Assembly (NCBI GenBank): GCA_947088865.1
Contig: CAMUHY010000021.1
Span: forward strand, 1-49,196
Origin: an uncultured Eubacterium sp.
Lineage (GTDB): Bacteria; Bacillota; Clostridia; Lachnospirales; Lachnospiraceae
DNA: 49,196 bases
Direction: 5' to 3'
Positions within the stretch are counted from its first letter, which is position 1; the number at the start of each line of letters is the position of its first letter. Positions 16,487 through 24,894 of this stretch are shown one piece after another. Position numbers and translations under genes: made by a program. A model generated the notes under the pieces. That model was given only the letters and a program-made list of their open reading frames with translations. It searched no databases and was not told the origin of the DNA.

Positions 16487-17152
16487 ATGTTATTAAAAGA
16501 AATAGTCATGCAAGCTTTTGGTGAAAATGATGAAGAATGTGTTGCCCGTTTTCTACGGGAAAAACTTAATGATTGTAATAGCGATACCACACAACAAAAA
16601 CTTTTGCAGGAAAAATATAAACAATGGAAAAAACAATTTTTATTGTGGGATAGCAGTACATTTATTAATGGTATCAACGGGTGGAATTTTGATATAACCG
16701 TTTGCAGAATGAATTTGCCGAAACAAGAACTAAATTGGATAGAATATTTATATTATATGGCATTACTGACTCTTGTAAATAATTGGGACATAAATGATTG
16801 GAATATATTAATAGAACATGGAGATGATAATTTTGATATATTTCAGTGGGATTTTGATATAGATTCCTATGTAGAATTAGAACAAGAAAAATGGCTTGAA
16901 GAGTTAAAGAATTATCGTGAACAATCATGGGAAAAATATAAAAAACACAAAACATTTCACAAAGAGCATATCCCATATGATGAGAGCATGAAAGAGAATT
17001 ATCCTCACTATGATGCCATTTTAGAATATCTTATGCAAAATACAAAACAGTGTGATGTAGTGCGAATGAACAGTGATGAAGATAATGTTATTTGGTATTT
17101 TGCAAAGGATATAGACAGCTTTTATGTGACATATATATCCGATTGTATGTGA
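16487..17152 (+). CDS. Hypothetical protein, Trp-rich and acidic
   Basis: 221 aa, starting directly after the rdgB stop codon, which implies translational coupling. No family recognised. The sequence is soluble, acidic and unusually rich in Trp, with repeated W-[DN]-x-D patterns (GWNFDI, NWDINDWN, QWDFDIDSY). No signal peptide, metal motif or membrane segment. Position between rdgB and the YfcE-type phosphoesterase suggests a housekeeping operon, though that pair is found without this gene in many Clostridia. It may be an accessory insertion. Confidence 0.65.
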   Translation: MLLKEIVMQAFGENDEECVARFLREKLNDCNSDTTQQKLLQEKYKQWKKQFLLWDSSTFINGINGWNFDITVCRMNLPKQELNWIEYLYYMALLTLVNNWDINDWNILIEHGDDNFDIFQWDFDIDSYVELEQEKWLEELKNYREQSWEKYKKHKTFHKEHIPYDESMKENYPHYDAILEYLMQNTKQCDVVRMNSDEDNVIWYFAKDIDSFYVTYISDCM

Positions 17153-17190
17153 TAAAAAGTAAAAATAATAGAAATTTAGAGGTTTAAATT

Positions 17191-17676
17191 ATGCAGAGGA
17201 TAATGGTGGTAAGTGATACGCATGGTCGTCTTGAAAATTTAGCGGAGGCGCTTAGCAAAGAAGGTAAACTTGATATGCTGATACATTTAGGGGATTTTGA
17301 GGGGGACGATGAGGTTATCTGCGAGATGGCAAATTGTAAGGTATTGATGGTACCTGGAAATAATGACTTTTTTTCAACATTAAATAGAGAGATAGAAACG
17401 GAAATTGGAAAATATCATGTTTTGCTCACACATGGACATTATTATTATGTCTCCTTAGATTTAAAGACATTGCGTGATGAAGGTATTGCAAGGGGATTTG
17501 ATATTGTTATGTTTGGACATACACACAGACCTGTTATTAATGTAGGCGATGTGATTACAATGATTAATCCAGGAAGTTTGTCTTATCCAAGACAACAAGA
17601 TAAAAAATCTACATATATTATGATGGAGGTGGATGATAAGGAAAATATCAATTTTTATTTGAAAGCAATAGAATAA
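17191..17676 (+). CDS. YfcE/MJ0936-type metallophosphoesterase
   Basis: 161 aa, the usual length for this calcineurin-like phosphodiesterase family. Metal-binding motifs are all present: VSDTHGRLENL, HLGDFEGDDE, PGNNDF, LTHGHYY and MFGHTHRP, with the C-terminal INPGSLSYPR. It hydrolyses phosphodiester bonds in vitro; the cell substrate is not known. The adjacent RdgB gene is a common neighbour in Clostridia. RBS is modest (TAGAGG upstream of ATG). Confidence 0.9.
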   Translation: MQRIMVVSDTHGRLENLAEALSKEGKLDMLIHLGDFEGDDEVICEMANCKVLMVPGNNDFFSTLNREIETEIGKYHVLLTHGHYYYVSLDLKTLRDEGIARGFDIVMFGHTHRPVINVGDVITMINPGSLSYPRQQDKKSTYIMMEVDDKENINFYLKAIE

Positions 17677-17771
17677 AAGCTGAGATATAAGAGGAGGACT
17701 TGTGCTGCGGCAATTGATTGACTATTTTTAAAGACATTTAAAGAAATTTGAAAAATTTTTAAAAATAAGTG

Positions 17772-17800
17772 TTGACATTTATCTTTTCATGTAATATAAT
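17772..17800 (+). promoter_or_regulatory. Consensus sigma-A promoter of the tRNA operon
   Basis: TTGACA at 17772-17777 and TATAAT at 17795-17800 are separated by exactly 17 bases. Both boxes match consensus perfectly. The start point would be near 17807, about 58 bases before the first tRNA. Confidence 0.9.
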
Positions 17801-17864
17801 CATACTTGCGTTGCGGTACTGGAAAGAATTTCAAGAAGTGGTTTAACGTATGTACATTGAATAT

Positions 17865-17939
17865 CGGGGTGTGGCTCAGCTTGGCTAGAGCGCTTGATTT
17901 GGGATCAAGAGGTCGCAGGTTCGAATCCTGTCACCCCGA
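17865..17939 (+). tRNA. tRNA-Pro (TGG)
   Basis: The acceptor stem CGGGGTG/CACCCCG is perfect. Anticodon loop TTTGGGA carries TGG, and the T arm is GGTTCGAATCC. First gene of a six-tRNA operon. Confidence 0.95.
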
Positions 17940-17954
17940 TTATATTTTCCATAT

Positions 17955-18025
17955 GCGGGTGTAGTTCAATGGTAGAACACTAGCCTTCCAAGCTAGATAC
18001 GTGGGTTCGATTCCCATCACCCGCT
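17955..18025 (+). tRNA. tRNA-Gly (TCC)
   Basis: Acceptor GCGGGTG/CACCCGC is perfect; the loop CTTCCAA carries anticodon TCC. Length 71 bases. Confidence 0.95.
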
Positions 18026-18030
18026 CTTAT

Positions 18031-18104
18031 GTGTCCGTAGCTCAGCAGGATAGAGCAACAGCCTTCTAAGCTGTGGGTCGAGGGTTCGAATCCCCCCGGG
18101 CACA
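18031..18104 (+). tRNA. tRNA-Arg (TCT)
   Basis: Acceptor GTGTCCG pairs with CGGGCAC; the loop CTTCTAA carries anticodon TCT, reading AGA/AGG. It begins 5 bases after tRNA-Gly. Confidence 0.95.
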
Positions 18105-18151
18105 TTGCGTTTAACAATAGGTATGAACTGTGTCTATATTTTACGTAGCAT

Positions 18152-18226
18152 GGTGGGTATAGCGCAGTTGGTTAGCGCGTCAGATTGTGGCTCTGAAGGT
18201 CCAGGGTTCGAATCCCTGTATCCACC
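18152..18226 (+). tRNA. tRNA-His (GTG)
   Basis: Acceptor GTGGGTA/TATCCAC with the extra G at position -1 opposite C73, as required for tRNA-His. Loop TTGTGGC carries GTG. Confidence 0.95.
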
Positions 18227-18236
18227 TTTGTATTAT

Positions 18237-18309
18237 TGGGCTATCGCCAAGCGGTAAGGCACAGGGTTTTGATCCCTGCATTACGCTGGTTCGAATCCAG
18301 CTAGCCCAG
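18237..18309 (+). tRNA. tRNA-Gln (TTG)
   Basis: Acceptor TGGGCTA/TAGCCCA is perfect; loop TTTTGAT carries anticodon TTG. Confidence 0.95.
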
Positions 18310-18378
18310 TTAAGGTTTAAGCTAATAACTGGACAAGAAGTGCTGTTTGCTTTAAACCTAAAAAATATATATTAGTGA

Positions 18379-18451
18379 GGGCTCATAGCTCAGTCGGTAG
18401 AGCACTAGACTTTTAATCTAGGTGTCCCGGGTTCGAACCCCGGTGGGCTCA
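18379..18451 (+). tRNA. tRNA-Lys (TTT)
   Basis: Acceptor GGGCTCA pairs with TGGGCTC using two G-T wobbles; D stem GCTC/GAGC; loop CTTTTAA carries TTT; T arm CCGGGTTCGAACCCCGG. Last gene of the operon. Confidence 0.92.
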
Positions 18452-18460
18452 CTTATAAAA

Positions 18461-18489
18461 AAGAAATCAATTATTGATTTCTTTTTTTT
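18461..18489 (+). terminator. Terminator of the tRNA operon
   Basis: A 10-bp perfect stem (AAGAAATCAA with TTGATTTCTT) around TTA, followed by T residues, 9 bases after tRNA-Lys. Confidence 0.85.
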
Positions 18490-18678
18490 ATGTACAGGGT
18501 GCATAAGGAAATTTGCTGCTTTACAGCACAAAACTCGTGCGGCGAGTAGGGAAAGATGGAATTTTCCTACTTGATTGTACAAGTACAAAAATATGAATAA
18601 GTACAAAGAACGATAAAAATTTTTGTTGTCAAAATATAAATTATAAAATATAATAAAGATGTTTATTTATATGATTTT
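18490..18678. other. Intergenic DNA with a short direct repeat
   Basis: No gene. GCGAGTAGGGA occurs at 18542-18552 and again at 18739-18749, where it merges with the RBS of the LuxR gene. It resembles fragments of dispersed intergenic repeats of Lachnospiraceae, but I cannot count copies outside this window. Confidence 0.35.
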
Positions 18679-18723
18679 AAGCAAAGGCGCTTTCTGTGTA
18701 GAGGAAGGTCTTTGCTTTTTTTA
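18679..18723 (+). promoter_or_regulatory. Hairpin-T-run element (attenuator-like) before the LuxR gene
   Basis: AAGCAAAG at 18679-18686 pairs with CTTTGCTT at 18710-18717, with further inner pairing (CTTTCT with GGAAGG-type bases) and an eight-T run. It lies 35 bases before the regulator's start codon and no gene precedes it after the tRNA terminator, so it is more likely a conditional terminator in the leader than a simple end. The T run and following bases (CTTTTTTTATGCG) recur after the hairpin at 21165-21240. Confidence 0.5.
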
Positions 18724-18758
18724 TGCGCAGAATCCGCAGCGAGTAGGGAGGAAAAAAT

Positions 18759-19520
18759 ATGTTAAATGAAAGAGAATGGAATACCATTAATACGATTTTA
18801 TTAGAGTTATATATGATTGATGATGTTCAAGTATTGTTTCAAAAAATAATGAAAATTATTCAAATGCTTATACCATATAGTCAAGGATTTGCTGCATTAG
18901 TAGAAAAAGACCAAACATTAAAATCGGATAGTATATATTGTATTCATATGGATGAGAACACAAAAAACAGTTATATTGAAAAATATTATGATGAGGACTA
19001 TTTAAAATATTTATTTGAATTTGCGGAAGATACAGTTGTTTATAGGGATACCGATATACTAGAAGACCATGTTAGAAAGGAAACCATATTTTACAAAAAA
19101 TTTCTTAAACCGTTAGATATTCCATATGGCTGTGGTGTTTTGCTGATTAAGAATGGGACGGTTATTGGAATTATTAATTTGTTTAGAAAGGAAAATTTAA
19201 AAGATTTTTCTGATAAAGAGATATATATATTAAATATTTTAAAAAAACACTTATTAAATATAGTCGGCAGGACATTGGAATCTCAACAGCATAAAGTAGC
19301 AGAGCAATATTATATAGATGCAAGAAAAGAATATGAATTTACTAATCGTGAACAGGAGATAGTAAAACTTTTATGCAGCGGTTACTCTAATAGCGAGATA
19401 TGTGAGCAATTGATGATAAGCGTATCAACCGTTAAAAAGCATGTTTACAATATATATGAAAAGACACATGTTAATAGCAGGGCGCAATTGATAAATAAAA
19501 TTTATTCGTATGAGCAGTGA
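18759..19520 (+). CDS. LuxR-family transcriptional regulator with GAF-like sensor domain
   Basis: 253 aa. The N-terminal part (about 15-165) resembles a GAF domain (IPYSQGFAALVEK, YGCGVLLIKNGTVIGIINLFR). The C-terminal 55 residues are a LuxR DNA-binding domain: FTNREQEIVKLLCSGYSNSE, then ISVSTVKKHVYNIYEKTHV. An AGGGAGG RBS precedes ATG. It is transcribed toward, and lies 176 bases before, the DUF1989/urea carboxylase genes, so it probably controls them, perhaps sensing a nitrogen compound through the GAF domain. That role is inferred from position only. Confidence 0.85.
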   Translation: MLNEREWNTINTILLELYMIDDVQVLFQKIMKIIQMLIPYSQGFAALVEKDQTLKSDSIYCIHMDENTKNSYIEKYYDEDYLKYLFEFAEDTVVYRDTDILEDHVRKETIFYKKFLKPLDIPYGCGVLLIKNGTVIGIINLFRKENLKDFSDKEIYILNILKKHLLNIVGRTLESQQHKVAEQYYIDARKEYEFTNREQEIVKLLCSGYSNSEICEQLMISVSTVKKHVYNIYEKTHVNSRAQLINKIYSYEQ

Positions 19521-19696
19521 ATGAAGTATTGTATAAAAAGATAGAACAAAAGTAGTAGAAATGGAAATGTATAGAACGAAAGTTTACCTTAAAATTATTA
19601 TTTTGGTCAATTGTTAGAAAAATGGATATTTGATAAAGTTTACCCAACAAAAGACAAAGACATTTATATAGATGCTTTGAGAATTGGAGGTAGACT

Positions 19697-20416
19697 ATGG
19701 AAAAGATTTGGAGCAAGACCTTAAAGGCTGGTGAAAAATGGTCTGGTAATATTGGCAGGGGTAAATATATACATTTTAAGGCGTTAGGTGATAATGCAAA
19801 TATTTCAATGCTGATGTACAACATGATAGATACATCAGAACGATACAATATGCCTGATACAACAAAGGCGCAATATACATATCATCTCACAAAAGGAAAT
19901 GTGTTAATGAGTGATAATGGCAGAGTTTTGGCAAGTATTGTGGAGGACAGCACAGGCTGGAATGATACCATTTCAGGATACACAACAAGAGAATTTACAG
20001 ATAAGCAATATGGAAAGACGACATATCAGGATTTAAAAAATAACTGGTATCGATGCGGAGAAGAAAATTTTAAGATGGAGTTAATAAGGAATAATATGAC
20101 AGCAAGAGACCTTGTTCCTTGTGTGAATCTTTTTTCAAAGGTCTATGTCAAAGAAGATGGAAGTATGAGCTATGATTTAAATCATTGTAAAGCGGGTGCA
20201 ACGGTAACACTTCGGACAGAGATGGACATTATTTGTATTCTTTCAAATACACCAAACCCTCTTAATCCTGCAACAGAATTTCCAGATGTTTGTGTTGTTG
20301 TAGAAGTTTACAATGCGCCGCCAGTTGACTTGATGGATGAATGTGTCTGTTATAGGGCTGAAAATTATAGAGCGTTTGAGAATACATGGGATTATTATAA
20401 TTTGATGGGCTTATAG
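19697..20416 (+). CDS. DUF1989 protein, urea amidolyase-associated protein 1 / carboxyguanidine deiminase subunit
   Basis: 239 aa, DUF1989 fold. Members named urea amidolyase-associated proteins 1 and 2 are known to form carboxyguanidine deiminase (CgdA/CgdB), which turns carboxyguanidine into allophanate and ammonia between a guanidine carboxylase and allophanate hydrolase. Family-like segments here are MLMYNMIDTSERYNMPDT, the GWNDTISG stretch and a Cys in VPCVNLFSKV. RBS GGAGG precedes ATG by 7 bases. The next gene is its partner, 12 bases away. Which subunit is A or B is not assigned. Confidence 0.85.
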   Translation: MEKIWSKTLKAGEKWSGNIGRGKYIHFKALGDNANISMLMYNMIDTSERYNMPDTTKAQYTYHLTKGNVLMSDNGRVLASIVEDSTGWNDTISGYTTREFTDKQYGKTTYQDLKNNWYRCGEENFKMELIRNNMTARDLVPCVNLFSKVYVKEDGSMSYDLNHCKAGATVTLRTEMDIICILSNTPNPLNPATEFPDVCVVVEVYNAPPVDLMDECVCYRAENYRAFENTWDYYNLMGL

Positions 20417-20428
20417 GAGGAAAAAGTA

Positions 20429-21076
20429 ATGAATGGATTTATAAGAAAAGAAAGTACTTTAAATATGGACGATGCTATTTATGATGAAGTTCTTGAAGCT
20501 GGAAAGGGCTGGATGCATGAGCTAAAAAAAGGTCAGTGTTTTAGGATTCTTGATATGGAAGGAAATCAAGCAGTAGACACTACATTTTATGACCTTCATA
20601 ACCCACAAGACCATTTTGGAGCAATTCAGACGATTGTGGCACAAAAAAATATTTATCTTACGACAGGTTCCATTCTTCGGGCAGAATCTGGCGAACCTTT
20701 ACTTGAAATTACAGCCGACCTTACAGGGAGGCATGATACTTTGGGCGGAGCTTGTTCATCCCAGAGCAACACCGTTCGTTATGCCAGAGAAAAAATAGAT
20801 ATGCACAATTGCAGAGATAGTTTTATGTTACAGCTTGCAGACCATGATGCAGGAATTGAAAAAAGAGATTTAGCGCCAAACATTAATTTTTTTATGAATG
20901 TTCCATTGACGCCAGAAGGGGGCTATCAATTTGACAATGGCGTATCGGCGCCGGGAAAGTATGTTGAAATGAAAGCTTTAAAAGATGTTATGATTTTAAT
21001 CAGCAACTGTCCTCAGCTTAATAACCCATGTAATGCTTATAATCCGACACCTGTTCGATTATTGATTTGGGATTAA
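20429..21076 (+). CDS. DUF1989 protein, urea amidolyase-associated protein 2 / carboxyguanidine deiminase subunit
   Basis: 215 aa, second DUF1989 protein and probable heterodimer partner of the preceding gene. Characteristic segments: GNQAVDTTFYD, ITADLTGRHDTLGGACS with His and Cys of the presumed active centre, APNINFFMNVPL and ISNCPQLNNPCNAYNPTPVR at the end. RBS AGGAGG precedes ATG. A 228-base gap with an attenuator-like hairpin separates it from the carboxylase gene. Confidence 0.87.
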   Translation: MNGFIRKESTLNMDDAIYDEVLEAGKGWMHELKKGQCFRILDMEGNQAVDTTFYDLHNPQDHFGAIQTIVAQKNIYLTTGSILRAESGEPLLEITADLTGRHDTLGGACSSQSNTVRYAREKIDMHNCRDSFMLQLADHDAGIEKRDLAPNINFFMNVPLTPEGGYQFDNGVSAPGKYVEMKALKDVMILISNCPQLNNPCNAYNPTPVRLLIWD

Positions 21077-21164
21077 TAATAAATCTTGTTATTATATTAT
21101 TTATATATTTAATAAATATAAATCATTAAGTTGAATTAGAAAAATAAAATATCATAAAAAATAC

Positions 21165-21240
21165 AGTCTATGAAAGTTGATTGTGAAATTGCTACAAAGG
21201 GGTGGCAGGTCATTAAAGGCACTTTCATGGACTTTTTTTA
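21165..21240 (+). promoter_or_regulatory. Attenuator-like hairpin before the carboxylase gene
   Basis: AGTCTATGAAAGT (21165-21177) pairs with ACTTTCATGGACT (21221-21233), 13 bp with one wobble, followed by a run of T. The 43-base interior folds again (GCTAC with GTGGC). Lying inside an otherwise collinear gene set, 65 bases before the carboxylase ATG, it probably reduces or conditions transcription into the large carboxylase gene. I do not see the conserved segments of the ykkC/guanidine-I riboswitch. The post-hairpin bases CTTTTTTTATGCG equal those after the hairpin at 18679. Confidence 0.55.
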
Positions 21241-21304
21241 TGCGTTTATGATTGTAATATACAAATAAAAAGGTTGATAAAATCGTCATAGAAAAGAGGT
21301 TACT

Positions 21305-24300
21305 ATGTTTAATAAAGTATTAATAGCGAATAGAGGCGCGATAGCTGTCCGAATTGAGAGAACATTAAAAAAAATGGGCGTAGGAAGTGTTGCTGTATAT
21401 TCAAAGGCGGACAGAGATAGTCTCCATGTGAAAAATGCAGATGAAACCGTATTTTTAGGAGAAGGAAATGTGAAAGATACATATCTTGATGGTTCAAAGA
21501 TTATTGAGGCAGCCCTCAAGACGAAAGCACAAGCTATTCATCCAGGTTATGGATTTTTAAGTGAAAATACGGAATTTGCTTTAGAATGTGAAAAAAATGG
21601 GATTTGTTTTATTGGACCATCATCGGAACAAATCCAATTGTTTGGATTGAAACATTCTGCCAGAGAGTTGGCAAAGAAGGCAGGCGTTCCATTGTTATCA
21701 GGAACAGGACTGTTAAGCGGGGTTGATGAAGCTGTTAATCAAGCTCGTCAGATTGGTTATCCCATAATGATTAAGAGTACAGCAGGCGGCGGTGGAATAG
21801 GTATTCGCATTTGTCAAAATGAGGACGAATTAATTCATTCATATGACAATGTTTGCCACCTTGCTAAAAGCAATTTTAACGATGCAGGAGTATTTATTGA
21901 AAAATATATCGCTAAAGCGCGGCATGTAGAAGTCCAAATCTTTGGAAATAAAGAAGGAGAGATTGCTGTATTAGGAGAACGAGACTGCTCTGTACAAAGA
22001 CGTAATCAGAAAGTAGTGGAGGAAGCGCCAGCTCCTAACTTTCCAGAGCATGTGAGAACTCAGATGCATACAGCAGCAAGGAATCTTGCAAAGGCAGCAT
22101 CTTATAGGAGCGCTGGAACCGTTGAGTTTCTTTATGATGAGGCAGATAAGCAATTTTATTTTCTTGAAGTCAATACAAGGCTTCAGGTAGAGCATGGGAT
22201 AACAGAAGAAATTACAGGCGTTGATTTGGTGGAATGGATGATAAAGGAGGCAGCAGGAGAATTACATAATATTGATAAAACATTTCAGCCCGTTGGACAT
22301 TCGATTGAAGTGCGTGTATATGCGGAGGATTGTCTTAATCAGTTCAGACCAAGCAGCGGAAAGGCTGATGATGTGTATTTTTCAGAGAAGGCGAGAGTGG
22401 AAACATGGATAAAGCCTAAAATTGAAGTGTCAGCATTGTATGACCCAATGCTTGCAAAGTTGATTGTTCATGCAAATACAAGAGAAGAAGCCATTAAGAA
22501 GATGAGTGATGTATTAGAAGAATCGCGTATATATGGCATTACAACGAATATGCAATATTTAAAGGCATTTATTCATACATCGCAATATCAGGAAGGCAGA
22601 TTATTTACGAAAATGCTTGATGGTTTTCTTCCAGAGGAAAAGGCGTTAGAAGTTATAGACGGAGGCGTTCTTTCAACCGTGCAGGATTATCCCGGTATGA
22701 TGGGATATTGGACTGTGGGTGTTCCGCCTTGCGGAGCGATGGATAATTATAGTTTTCGTATAGGCAATCAATTGCTTGGAAATAACCCCGATGCGGCAGG
22801 CATTGAAATGACTCTGCGCGGAGGAAGCTATAAATTTCGCACGGTAGCAAGTTTTGTTTTGACAGGGGCTGATATGGAGGCAACACTGGATAATAAACCT
22901 ATTTTGCGCTATCAGGTCATTCAAGCAATGCCTAATCAGATTTTAAAATTAAAAATGTGCAAGTCTGGCATGAGGTCATATCTTTTAATTGCAGGTGGTA
23001 TTGAAGTTGCAAAAGTGATGGGAAGTTCATCAACATTTGTTGACGGCAAATTTGGCGGTCATAATGGCAGAGCATTGAGAACAGGTGATGTATTAAGACT
23101 AAAGGATAATTGTCAAATAACGTCTGTTCGTTCATTTAGCGAAGAATTTGCACCACAGATTACAAATAATTGGGTGATTGGTGTTATTCCCGGACCACAG
23201 CCAACAAGTGAATATTTAAAGCCAGAATATTTAGACACATTGATTTCGTCAGAATATGAGGTTAATTTTAACAGTGCAAGAACAGGTATACGTCTCAATG
23301 GTCCTATTCCGCAATGGGTTCGGGAAGATGGCGGCGAGGCTGGACTTCACCCTTCTAATATCCATGACAATGCGTATGCTGTTGGTACATTAGACCTCAC
23401 AGGAGACCAGTCCATTTTATTAGGACCAGACGGACCAAGTTTGGGCGGATTTGTATGTCCTGTGACAACGGCAAAGGCTGAACTGTGGAAGTTAGGACAG
23501 CTTCATCCGGGTGATAAAGTACATTTTAAATTATTGACCTTAGAGCAGGCAGAAACTCTTAGAAAGGCTCAGACAGAAAATATTATTTTTGGAAATGTTA
23601 AGGTGGAATTGCCTGAAAGCACAAATATAAATGCTTCCTATGCCATTTTGGCAGAAGGACAGGCTGATGAAACGGATTATATTATTCGTTTGGACGGAGA
23701 AGAAAATATTTTAATAGAATTTGGTGCGATGGAGCTTAATATTGAACTGCGTTTTCGTGTTCATGTATTAATGAATGAAATTGAAAAAACAAAGCTTCCT
23801 ATTATTGATATGACACCAGGTATTCGTTCTTTGCAGGTTCATTTTGATATTGAAAAAATAAATGCGCCAGAGATGGCAAAGAAGATTCAAGAAATCAATT
23901 GTAATCTTCCAAAATTAGATGATATTACAGTTCCATCAAGAATTATTAAATTGCCGCTTTCATGGGACGACCCACAAACACAGTTGGCGGCAAAGCGTTA
24001 TCAGCAGACAGTAAGACCCAATGCGCCATGGTGTCCAAGCAATCCTGAGTTTATTAGAAGAATCAACGGTCTTGATTCAATTGAAGATGTAAAAAATATC
24101 GTGTTTGAAGCAGATTATCTGGTGCTTGGATTAGGTGATGTCTATTTAGGCGCACCCGTAGCAACGCCCGTCGACCCTAGACATAGAATGGTGACAACAA
24201 AGTATAATCCGGCAAGACCTTGGACGCCAGAAAATGCAGTTGGTATAGGGGGAGCGTATCTTTGTGTATATGGAATGGAAGGACCTGGAGGGTATCAGTT

Positions 24301-24892
24301 TGTTGGACGAACAATACAAATGTGGAATCCATTGCAGGAAACGGATGTATTTTTAAAAGGAAAGCCTTGGCTTTTAAACTTTTTTGACCAGTTGAAATTT
24401 TATCCTTGTACAGCAGAAGAAATCCTTAAATTTAGGGAAGATTTCCTTCGCGGGGAATTTCATATAGAAATTGAGGAAACTTCTTTTCATCTGGGGGATT
24501 ATAAAAAATATCTTGACAGTATCCATGAGAGTGCTGCGCGGTTTAAGAAACATCAAGAGACCTCATTTGAGGCGGAAAGACAACGATGGAGAGAACAGGG
24601 ACTAGACCATTTTGTATCGGAAAATGATAATACACAAGCACAAGAAGAGGCGCAATTACCAGATGGCTGCGAGTCTTGCAATGCAACCATTCCGGGAAGT
24701 GTGTGGAAGATTCTTGTAAAAGAGGGCGATGTTGTGACAAAAGGACAGGAAATAGCTGTGCTTGAAAGTATGAAAATGGAATTTCCAGTAGAGGCATCGG
24801 TTAGCGGAATTGTAAAAAAGGTATATATCAAGGTAAGCGAGCAAGTCAATGCAGGACAGATGGTTGCAGCAGTTTATCCAAAGGAGGAATAG
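21305..24892 (+). CDS. Biotin-dependent urea/guanidine carboxylase
   Basis: 1195 aa, the full length of a single-chain urea carboxylase. Domains: biotin carboxylase about 1-450 (start IANRGAIAVRI, ATP-grasp GGGGIGIR near 160, EVNTRLQVEHGITE); a KipA/AHS2-type part from about 453 (GVLSTVQDYPG); a KipI/AHS1-type part about 790-1040 containing VGIGGAYLCVYGMEGPGGYQ; and a biotinyl domain at the C-terminus with the biotinylated Lys in ESMKMEF near 1154. It carboxylates urea to allophanate or guanidine to carboxyguanidine using ATP and bicarbonate. The two DUF1989 genes before it argue for guanidine as the true substrate; many such enzymes were first named urea carboxylases. RBS AAGAGG precedes ATG. 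Confidence 0.93.
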   Translation: MFNKVLIANRGAIAVRIERTLKKMGVGSVAVYSKADRDSLHVKNADETVFLGEGNVKDTYLDGSKIIEAALKTKAQAIHPGYGFLSENTEFALECEKNGICFIGPSSEQIQLFGLKHSARELAKKAGVPLLSGTGLLSGVDEAVNQARQIGYPIMIKSTAGGGGIGIRICQNEDELIHSYDNVCHLAKSNFNDAGVFIEKYIAKARHVEVQIFGNKEGEIAVLGERDCSVQRRNQKVVEEAPAPNFPEHVRTQMHTAARNLAKAASYRSAGTVEFLYDEADKQFYFLEVNTRLQVEHGITEEITGVDLVEWMIKEAAGELHNIDKTFQPVGHSIEVRVYAEDCLNQFRPSSGKADDVYFSEKARVETWIKPKIEVSALYDPMLAKLIVHANTREEAIKKMSDVLEESRIYGITTNMQYLKAFIHTSQYQEGRLFTKMLDGFLPEEKALEVIDGGVLSTVQDYPGMMGYWTVGVPPCGAMDNYSFRIGNQLLGNNPDAAGIEMTLRGGSYKFRTVASFVLTGADMEATLDNKPILRYQVIQAMPNQILKLKMCKSGMRSYLLIAGGIEVAKVMGSSSTFVDGKFGGHNGRALRTGDVLRLKDNCQITSVRSFSEEFAPQITNNWVIGVIPGPQPTSEYLKPEYLDTLISSEYEVNFNSARTGIRLNGPIPQWVREDGGEAGLHPSNIHDNAYAVGTLDLTGDQSILLGPDGPSLGGFVCPVTTAKAELWKLGQLHPGDKVHFKLLTLEQAETLRKAQTENIIFGNVKVELPESTNINASYAILAEGQADETDYIIRLDGEENILIEFGAMELNIELRFRVHVLMNEIEKTKLPIIDMTPGIRSLQVHFDIEKINAPEMAKKIQEINCNLPKLDDITVPSRIIKLPLSWDDPQTQLAAKRYQQTVRPNAPWCPSNPEFIRRINGLDSIEDVKNIVFEADYLVLGLGDVYLGAPVATPVDPRHRMVTTKYNPARPWTPENAVGIGGAYLCVYGMEGPGGYQFVGRTIQMWNPLQETDVFLKGKPWLLNFFDQLKFYPCTAEEILKFREDFLRGEFHIEIEETSFHLGDYKKYLDSIHESAARFKKHQETSFEAERQRWREQGLDHFVSENDNTQAQEEAQLPDGCESCNATIPGSVWKILVKEGDVVTKGQEIAVLESMKMEFPVEASVSGIVKKVYIKVSEQVNAGQMVAAVYPKEE

Positions 24893-24894
24893 TG

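Noticed and set aside
18187-18375. 62-aa plus-strand ORF across tRNA-His and tRNA-Gln
   Set aside because: Runs through tRNA genes (NPCIHL..., SPSGKAQGF pattern) and is an artefact.
19521-19696. Guanidine-I (ykkC) riboswitch before the first DUF1989 gene
   Set aside because: I looked for the conserved ykkC blocks here and at 21077-21304 and did not find them; only simple hairpins are present.
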